11,216 nt of DNA from Verrucomicrobiota bacterium (GTDB taxonomy: Bacteria > Verrucomicrobiota > Verrucomicrobiia > Chthoniobacterales > UBA10450): contig QHNF01000012.1 of NCBI GenBank assembly GCA_003218345.1, forward strand, positions 1 through 11,216. The letters are read 5' to 3'. Positions 6,974 to 11,216 of the stretch are shown here, piece by piece. Position 1 is the first letter of the stretch. Each line of letters starts with the position of its first letter. The notes beneath the pieces were generated by a model. The model searched no databases and was not told the DNA's origin. It saw only the letters and a program-made list of their open reading frames with translations. A program made the position numbers and the translations under genes.

Positions 6974-7767
6974 ACAGCCTCACTCCCGAGCTCGCAACCG
7001 AACCGCTTCTTTTTAATTGGGATTCGCCTCGGCGCACCAAAGCAGCGATTACAGCTTTTCTAGCGCTTTCTCTACTCGCGCATGCGCTCTGCTTCTACAT
7101 TTTCCAAATTACTTATCCGCCGACGGTGGCGCTCCTCCCGCCGCCAGCTCGCGTAACTTTGATAACACCCGCTTCGGAAGAAGGCCGCACATTGCTTCGC
7201 TGGATCGACGCAGAAGATCCCGCGCTTGCTTTTACAACTCATCGTCCGCCGGAATCAAAGGTCCGCGCCCTGCCGAAGATTGAGCATGTGCCGTCCTATC
7301 TCACGGCGAAGCTAACGTTGAAGGACGTTCCGTCGCCGGAAGTCGATTTGCGCATCCCGGATTCCCAGCCACCTGGCGCAGTGCCATTTCTCCGTCGAAA
7401 AACTGCCTCTGTAATCAAGCCGACCACGACGTCTGTCTCGTTTTCAAATGAACTCGATACTTTTGGCGCGCCGACGTTGCCAAAGCTGAGTTTCGCCGCA
7501 CCCAGCGGAGAGACACCTCAAACGATTTACTTTCGCGTGGCCATCAGCAGGTTTGGAGAAGTTCGGTACTGTTTTCTTCTTAACTCCTCAGGCGATCCGG
7601 CGCTGGACGAACAGGCGCGTCTTTATCTTGCGCAGTGCCGTTTTTCCCAAAGCGCCGCAAACGCGGGCAAAGCCGACCCATTTCTGACCTGGGGCATCGC
7701 GACGATTGAATGGGGCAGCGACATCGCACAGCCGCAGCCAACACCGGCAGGTCGCGCAACCCCGTGA
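6970..7767 (+). CDS. TonB-like energy transducer
   Basis: 265-residue bitopic protein predicted to carry energy from ExbB/ExbD to an outer-membrane partner. A cytoplasmic N-terminus (about 1-25) precedes one membrane segment (about 26-48). A proline-containing periplasmic linker with PPTVALLPPPAR and many scattered prolines runs to about residue 180. A C-terminal domain of about 80 residues (185-250) has the TonB-type pattern: strand YFRVAISRFGEVRYCFLL, turn SSGDPALDEQAR, helix, then strand ending IATIEW. The linker lacks the regular EP/KP repeats of classical TonB. Two cysteines in the C-terminal domain (C201, C223) could pair in the periplasm. Coupled by overlaps at both ends: ATGA with exbD and GTGA with the zinc-ribbon gene. 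The outer-membrane partner is not in the window, so no substrate can be named. Confidence 0.82.
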   Translation: MNSLTPELATEPLLFNWDSPRRTKAAITAFLALSLLAHALCFYIFQITYPPTVALLPPPARVTLITPASEEGRTLLRWIDAEDPALAFTTHRPPESKVRALPKIEHVPSYLTAKLTLKDVPSPEVDLRIPDSQPPGAVPFLRRKTASVIKPTTTSVSFSNELDTFGAPTLPKLSFAAPSGETPQTIYFRVAISRFGEVRYCFLLNSSGDPALDEQARLYLAQCRFSQSAANAGKADPFLTWGIATIEWGSDIAQPQPTPAGRATP

Positions 7768-8003
7768 TTCGCGTCAGTCTCGCCGCGCTCGCCACGATTT
7801 ATTTGCTGCTTTTCCTTGCGGCGGTTTTCCTCTTCTGGATAGTGGGAGAATGGAATCGCCGGCGGCGGGAGCGGCGGGCGCTGCAGCATCGGTTACGCTG
7901 CGTGATTTGCGCGTTCGAATTTGAGGATCACACCGACGCACTGCTTCCCCGGTGCCCGCGCTGCGGAAGTTTAAACGAACGATTTAAGATGGAGCAAATT
8001 TAA
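7764..8003 (+). CDS. Small membrane protein with cytoplasmic zinc ribbon
   Basis: 79 residues from a GTG whose GTGA overlaps the TonB-like stop; a longer frame from the ATG at 7710 would lie inside the TonB-like gene and is less likely. One membrane segment (about residues 5-28) is followed by a strongly basic stretch NRRRRERR, so the C-terminus should stay in the cytoplasm. The C-terminal part has two CxxC pairs, C46/C49 and C64/C67, 14 residues apart, the pattern of a zinc ribbon (CVIC and CPRC). I know no named family for this arrangement. Translational coupling to the TonB-like gene suggests a role in the same complex or its regulation, but that is inference; guaB3 begins 1 nt after its stop. 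Confidence 0.78.
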   Translation: MIRVSLAALATIYLLLFLAAVFLFWIVGEWNRRRRERRALQHRLRCVICAFEFEDHTDALLPRCPRCGSLNERFKMEQI

Positions 8004-8004
8004 C

Positions 8005-9183
8005 ATGGGAATGTGGATAGGCAGAAATCGCAAAGCGCGTGTGACCTACGGATTTGATGAAATCGCGCTTGTACCCGGGCGCGTGACCATCAACCCGAAT
8101 GAAGTCGACATCACTTTCCGTTTGCCGCGCAAAGGAAACGAGCCGCTTGAATTGAAAATTCCCATCCTCGCCAGCGCCATGGATGGAGTCGTCGATGTCC
8201 GTTTCGCGATCGCCATGAACAAATTAGGCGGGCTGGCTGTTCTAAATCTCGAAGGAGTGCAAACGCGCTACAAGAATCCACAGGAGGTGCTGCAAAAAAT
8301 CGTCGAAGCTGATAAATCCGACATCACTGCGCTGCTGCAAAGAATTTACCAGGAGCCGGTCCAGGAAGATCTAATCGCGGCGCGTGTGCGCCAGATTAAA
8401 GACGGCGGTGTGCTGGCTGCGGTCAGTTCCATTCCTCAGCGCGCGGCCAAATTTGGCAAGATCGCGCAAGAAGCTGGCGCGGACGTTTTCGTGGTGCAAA
8501 GCACGGTTTCGACCGTGCGGCATATTTCGTCAGAGTATAGATCGCTTGATCTGGAAAAGTTTTGCCGCGAGATGCGCATTCCGGTGATTGTCGGAAACAC
8601 GGTCGGCTACGACGTGACTTTCGAGATCATGGAGTCCGGACCGGCTGCGGTTTTGGTCGGCGTCGGGCCCGGGGCAGCGTGCACTTCGCGTGGTGTGCTT
8701 GGACTCGGTGTGCCGCAGGTCACTGCGACAGTCGATTGCGCAGCGGCGCGCGATGCTTATTTCAAAAAAACATCGCGTTACGTCCCGATCATTACCGATG
8801 GCGGGATGAGCAGAGGCGGCGACGTTTGCAAAGCGCTCGCTTGCGGCGCGGACGCGGTAATGGTGGGCAGCGCGTTTGCCAGAGCGCAGGAAGCCCCGGG
8901 CTGCGGCTATCATTGGGGCATGGCCACTCCACACGCAAATCTCCCGCGAGGGACGCGCATCAGAGTGGGCGCCACCGGCTCGCTAAAACAAATTCTGTTC
9001 GGTCCAGCGGAAGTTGATGATGGCAGCCAAAATTTAGTCGGCGCGATCACCACGTGCATGGGTAATGTCGGCGCTCGCAATATTCCAGAATTTCAGCAGA
9101 CGGAGATTATCATTGCGCCTTCCATCAGGACCGAAGGAAAACTCTTCCAGACCGTGCAAAGCGTTGGGATGGGAACCAGCTGA
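8005..9183 (+). CDS. guaB3: GuaB3-type IMP dehydrogenase-family protein
   Basis: Protein of the IMP dehydrogenase/GMP reductase TIM-barrel family, 392 residues, shorter than canonical GuaB (about 490) because the CBS pair is absent. Seen: LASAMDGVVD near residues 55-64 (substrate and cofactor side), VIVGNTVGYD (195-203), the catalytic loop GVGPGAACTSRG at 219-230 with nucleophile C226, ITDGGMSRGGDVCKALACGADAVMVGS (split over 263-289; phosphate-binding GG at 266-267 and the GS after MVG), and the segment GCGYHWGMATPHANLPRG (299-316), which differs from the canonical Arg-Tyr flap. These are features of the GuaB3 branch. GuaB3 of cyanobacteria has been described as an unusual IMP dehydrogenase, while actinobacterial versions are not understood, so the reaction here is not certain. 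The start ATG has GGAG 10 nt upstream and lies 1 nt after the zinc-ribbon gene, so it is probably cotranscribed. Confidence 0.88.
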   Translation: MGMWIGRNRKARVTYGFDEIALVPGRVTINPNEVDITFRLPRKGNEPLELKIPILASAMDGVVDVRFAIAMNKLGGLAVLNLEGVQTRYKNPQEVLQKIVEADKSDITALLQRIYQEPVQEDLIAARVRQIKDGGVLAAVSSIPQRAAKFGKIAQEAGADVFVVQSTVSTVRHISSEYRSLDLEKFCREMRIPVIVGNTVGYDVTFEIMESGPAAVLVGVGPGAACTSRGVLGLGVPQVTATVDCAAARDAYFKKTSRYVPIITDGGMSRGGDVCKALACGADAVMVGSAFARAQEAPGCGYHWGMATPHANLPRGTRIRVGATGSLKQILFGPAEVDDGSQNLVGAITTCMGNVGARNIPEFQQTEIIIAPSIRTEGKLFQTVQSVGMGTS

Positions 9184-9231
9184 CGTTTTATCGCTTCAAC
9201 GCTTCATCGCTTTAACGTCCTAACGCTTCAT
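9184..9231 (+). repeat. Six tandem 8-bp units filling the guaB3-fabF gap
   Basis: Directly after the guaB3 stop come CGTTTTAT, CGCTTCAA, CGCTTCAT, CGCTTTAA, CGTCCTAA and CGCTTCAT, each starting with CG at an exact 8-bp step. The array ends 4 nt before the fabF ATG, so it forms the entire leader of fabF and there is no Shine-Dalgarno. Clearly a tandem repeat with diverged units; function unknown. Confidence 0.8.
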
Positions 9232-9235
9232 TGCC

Positions 9236-10486
9236 ATGACAGATCGCAGAGTTGTTATCAGTGGCTTGGGCGCTGTCACACCGCTTGGCAGCCATATCGA
9301 GACGTTTTGGTCGAATCTTATGAACGGTGTTAGCGGTATTCACACAATCGATACGTTCGATACCGCTGTATATGATTGCAAAATCGGCGGGCAAGTGCGC
9401 GATTTCGATCCAAAGCCATTCTTCAAAAATCCGAAGGATGTCCGCCGCACGGATCGATTTACTCAGCTTGCAATGGCAGCTGCGAAAATCGCGCTCCAGG
9501 ATAGCGGCGTTGATGTGGAGAACTTCAGACGGCGAGATCGGTTTGGTGTTCTTGTTAGCACCGGCATTGGTGGACTGAAAACACTCCAGGATCAGTTGAC
9601 CATTCTCCTAACAAAAGGACCGTCAAGAAATTCGCCGTTCACCATACCGATGTTGATCAGCAACATGGCCAGCGGGGTGATCTCGATGGAGTACGGTCTG
9701 CACGGACCTAACATGTGCATTGTCACCGCATGCGCGACGTCAAACAACGCAATCGGTGAAGCCTGGCGGATCATAAAGTTTGGTGATGCCGATATTTTCC
9801 TTGCCGGCGGTGCGGAGGCTTCGATTGTCGAGATCGGTCTTGCCGGGTTCTCAGCGATGAGAGCGCTCAGCACGCGTAACGACCAACCCGAGCGCGCTTC
9901 CCGGCCATTCGATCGTGACCGCGACGGCTTTGTGATGAGCGAAGGTGCTGGAATCGTGGTGGTGGAAGAATTGGAACATGCCAAGGCGCGCGGCGCAAAA
10001 ATTTACTGCGAAATCACGGGATACGGTCTTTCTGCCGACGCCTACCATATGACGGCGCCACCGCCGGATGGCGAAGGCGCCGCGCGCGCGATGCAACTGG
10101 CGCTCGAGCATGCCCGCGTATCCCCAGATCAGGTGGATTATATCAATGCGCATGCCACTTCGACGGACATCGGTGACCTGTGCGAGACACGCGCAATCAA
10201 ACAAGTATTCGGAGAACATGCGTATAAGGTCTCCATCAGCTCTACCAAATCGATGACCGGCCATTTGTTAGGCGGCGCGGGTGGAGTAGAAATGGCCGCG
10301 TGCGCTCTTGCTATCCGCGATTCCGTCATCCCGCCAACGATCAATCTGGAAAATCCCGGAGAAGGCTGCGACCTCGACTACACGGCAAATGTCGCTCGAG
10401 AAAGGAAAGTGCGCGTTGCGCTAAATAACTCTTTCGGTTTCGGCGGCCATAACGCGACTCTGGTCGCCACCGCATTCGAGAAGTAG
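9236..10486 (+). CDS. fabF: Beta-ketoacyl-ACP synthase II FabF
   Basis: Condensing enzyme that elongates acyl-ACP with malonyl-ACP in type II fatty acid synthesis, cytoplasmic. 416 residues, the normal length. The N-terminus RRVVISGLGAVTPLG is typical of KAS II. The thiolase-fold catalytic set is complete: C166 in TACATSNN, H306 in NAHATST, K338 in SSTKSMTGH and H343 in GHLLGGAGG. FDRDRDGFVMSEGAG (225-239) and NSFGFGGHN (398-406) are also conserved. All catalytic residues being present argues against a chain-length-factor homologue. Unusually, no acpP or other fab gene lies next to it: guaB3 precedes and tRNA-Gly follows. The start has no visible Shine-Dalgarno, because the leader is an 8-bp tandem array. 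Confidence 0.95.
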   Translation: MTDRRVVISGLGAVTPLGSHIETFWSNLMNGVSGIHTIDTFDTAVYDCKIGGQVRDFDPKPFFKNPKDVRRTDRFTQLAMAAAKIALQDSGVDVENFRRRDRFGVLVSTGIGGLKTLQDQLTILLTKGPSRNSPFTIPMLISNMASGVISMEYGLHGPNMCIVTACATSNNAIGEAWRIIKFGDADIFLAGGAEASIVEIGLAGFSAMRALSTRNDQPERASRPFDRDRDGFVMSEGAGIVVVEELEHAKARGAKIYCEITGYGLSADAYHMTAPPPDGEGAARAMQLALEHARVSPDQVDYINAHATSTDIGDLCETRAIKQVFGEHAYKVSISSTKSMTGHLLGGAGGVEMAACALAIRDSVIPPTINLENPGEGCDLDYTANVARERKVRVALNNSFGFGGHNATLVATAFEK

Positions 10487-10496
10487 GAGATTGGTA

Positions 10497-10518
10497 GGGC
10501 GCGACCGCCGGGCGCGCC
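10497..10518 (+). repeat. GC-rich repeat element after fabF
   Basis: Eleven bases after the fabF stop, GGGCGCG occurs twice, at 10497-10503 and 10510-10516. GGCGCG (10498-10503) can also pair with CGCGCC (10513-10518) across a 9-nt loop. No run of T follows, so it is not a standard intrinsic terminator. It may be a copy of a dispersed intergenic element; that cannot be tested inside this window. Confidence 0.4.
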
Positions 10519-10540
10519 GCAACGTGCACCGATCGCTTTG

Positions 10541-10575
10541 ACTATTCACCATTCACCGATCACTATTTACTCGCG
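10541..10575 (+). repeat. Tandem 7-bp repeat upstream of tRNA-Gly
   Basis: ACTATTC, ACCATTC, ACCGATC, ACTATTT and ACTCGCG follow without gaps, all starting with AC; a further ACCGATC lies at 10528-10534. The array sits in the 122-bp gap between fabF and tRNA-Gly. TTGACT at 10538-10543 could be a -35 for the tRNA, in which case the array would form the promoter spacer and -10 region (CACTAT at 10561 after 17 nt is a weak -10). Confidence 0.65.
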
Positions 10576-10608
10576 AAGGCTTTCGGAGTTCACTTTCTCA
10601 CATCACAC

Positions 10609-10679
10609 GCGGGCATAGCTTAATGGTAAAGTTCCAGCCTTCCAAGCTGGCCATGCGGGTTCGATTCCCGTTGCCCGCT
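10609..10679 (+). tRNA. tRNA-Gly, anticodon TCC
   Basis: A 71-nt cloverleaf. The acceptor stem GCGGGCA pairs fully with TGCCCGC and the discriminator is T at 10679. The D arm is GCTT/AAGT around AATGGTA. The anticodon stem CCAGC/GCTGG holds the loop CTTCCAA with anticodon TCC at 10641-10643. The T arm is GCGGG/CCCGT with loop TTCGATT. The 3' CCA is not encoded, since CTTTT follows. TCC reads GGA and, by wobble, GGG codons. Confidence 0.96.
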
Positions 10680-10826
10680 CTTTTACCTATGAAAACTAGG
10701 GCGAAACTGCCTCTCTGAATCGAAAAGTCAGAACCTTAAGTCAGAACAAATCCGCTGAAATTCTCCTGTTTCCGAGCATGTTCGGCAACGCTCGCTCGTC
10801 CTCTGTTCAGAATGCGCCGGACGCGG
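10680..10826. other. 147-bp gap between tRNA-Gly and the converging minus-strand gene
   Basis: No gene is supported here. It holds a 10-bp direct repeat AAGTCAGAAC at 10725-10734 and 10738-10747, and a near-palindrome at 10772-10785. No convincing terminator is visible on either strand, and there is no obvious duplicate of the tRNA 3' end. Confidence 0.6.
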
Positions 10827-11216
10827 CTATTTTTGCCGATTTTCTTCCTCGCTCTGCAAACCCATTGCGCCAGCGACCGAAAATGTTTCACCGTTCGGCA
10901 GTGCCGGTTTGCTCTCTGCGCTTTGCGTTCCGCTGATCTCCGCGACCAGCGCGGCGTAGCGCGCGTGTAGCAGGTCAGCGTTGAATTGCAGATTCACTTG
11001 CATTGGAATTTCGCCAGTCTCGCCTAAGAGCGCGAGAAGTTTGTCGGTTGCGATCCCGGCTGTCGTGCCAGCGTCGCGGAGACTCGCTTTGCCTGCGAGT
11101 TCTTCCATGCGTTCGGCTGCGATTTCCGCCACGTTGCCAAAGATCGACACCAAGCGTTGTTTTCGCTCAGCTATTGCGACAGCCTCTCGCTCTCTGATTT
11201 TGCGAACCGTGTGCGT
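10827..11216 (-). CDS. Putative helix-turn-helix / small-terminase-like protein (5' end beyond window)
   Basis: The frame is open from the stop at 10827-10829 to the right edge, 129 codons, with no convincing start inside the window: a TTG at 11153 is internal to an open frame, so the gene should begin further right. The visible part has a basic helical stretch rich in R, E and K at the edge. It continues into a helical segment with LRDAGTTAGIATDKLLALLG, which resembles the DNA-binding region of phage small-terminase-like helix-turn-helix proteins. A second segment, QFNADLLHARYAALVAEI, follows, and then a polar tail rich in S, E and P. The family resemblance is from memory and moderate. It converges on tRNA-Gly and could be a regulator or a remnant of a mobile element; nothing else phage-like is visible. 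Confidence 0.55.
   Translation of the reverse strand, partial: THTVRKIREREAVAIAERKQRLVSIFGNVAEIAAERMEELAGKASLRDAGTTAGIATDKLLALLGETGEIPMQVNLQFNADLLHARYAALVAEISGTQSAESKPALPNGETFSVAGAMGLQSEEENRQK

Noticed and set aside
9184..9231. CRISPR array
   Set aside because: Units are 8 bp with no spacers between them; this is a simple tandem repeat.
10497..10518. Intrinsic terminator for fabF
   Set aside because: The GC stem is not followed by a T-run; the downstream sequence is GCAACGTGC.
10772..10785. Near-palindrome CCGAGCATGTTCGG, possibly a LexA-type operator
   Set aside because: The half-site spacing does not match LexA boxes I know, there is one internal mismatch, and no gene starts beside it: the nearby minus-strand gene ends here.

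Overview
The window looks like ordinary chromosome from a Gram-negative bacterium with a diderm envelope. It carries an ExbB/ExbD/TonB-type energy-transduction operon and a MurE with the DNPR signature of meso-diaminopimelate-type peptidoglycan. A soil-type member of the Verrucomicrobiota (Chthoniobacter/Udaeobacter-like) is my best guess. It rests on the overall gene style, a GuaB3-type IMP dehydrogenase relative, a tRNA without encoded CCA and short tandem intergenic repeats; it is an inference, not a proof.

Left half, minus strand (1-5163): the start of a division and cell wall (dcw) cluster in the classic order mraZ - rsmH - ftsL-like - ftsI - murE, with murE running off the left edge. 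The genes are tightly packed: rsmH stop abuts the ftsL start, and ftsL/ftsI overlap by ATGA. The control region in front of mraZ is unusually legible. It has a sigma70-like promoter, four TGGNN boxes at an exact 10-bp period (a textbook MraZ operator layout), a perfect 9-bp inverted repeat ending 3 nt before the mraZ ATG, and a 6-codon upstream reading frame.

Centre, plus strand (5220-8003): a divergent gene for a secreted protein made of 26-residue YD-like repeats is followed by an exbB - exbD - tonB-like - small membrane zinc-ribbon operon. The last three genes are joined by ATGA and GTGA overlaps. This set should build an inner-membrane proton-driven energiser of an outer-membrane process; the role of the 79-residue zinc-ribbon protein is unknown.

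Right part, plus strand (8005-10679): a GuaB3-type IMP dehydrogenase-family protein starts 1 nt after the zinc-ribbon gene. It is followed by fabF (beta-ketoacyl-ACP synthase II) and tRNA-Gly(TCC). The gap before fabF is filled by six 8-bp units, and the gap after it contains a 7-bp-period repeat. At the right edge a minus-strand gene (10827 to beyond 11216) encodes a fragment resembling helix-turn-helix/small-terminase-like proteins.

No insertion sequence, CRISPR array, rRNA or clear defence system is visible. The most notable items are the mraZ control region, the four-gene Exb/TonB/zinc-ribbon cassette and the short-period repeats on both sides of fabF.
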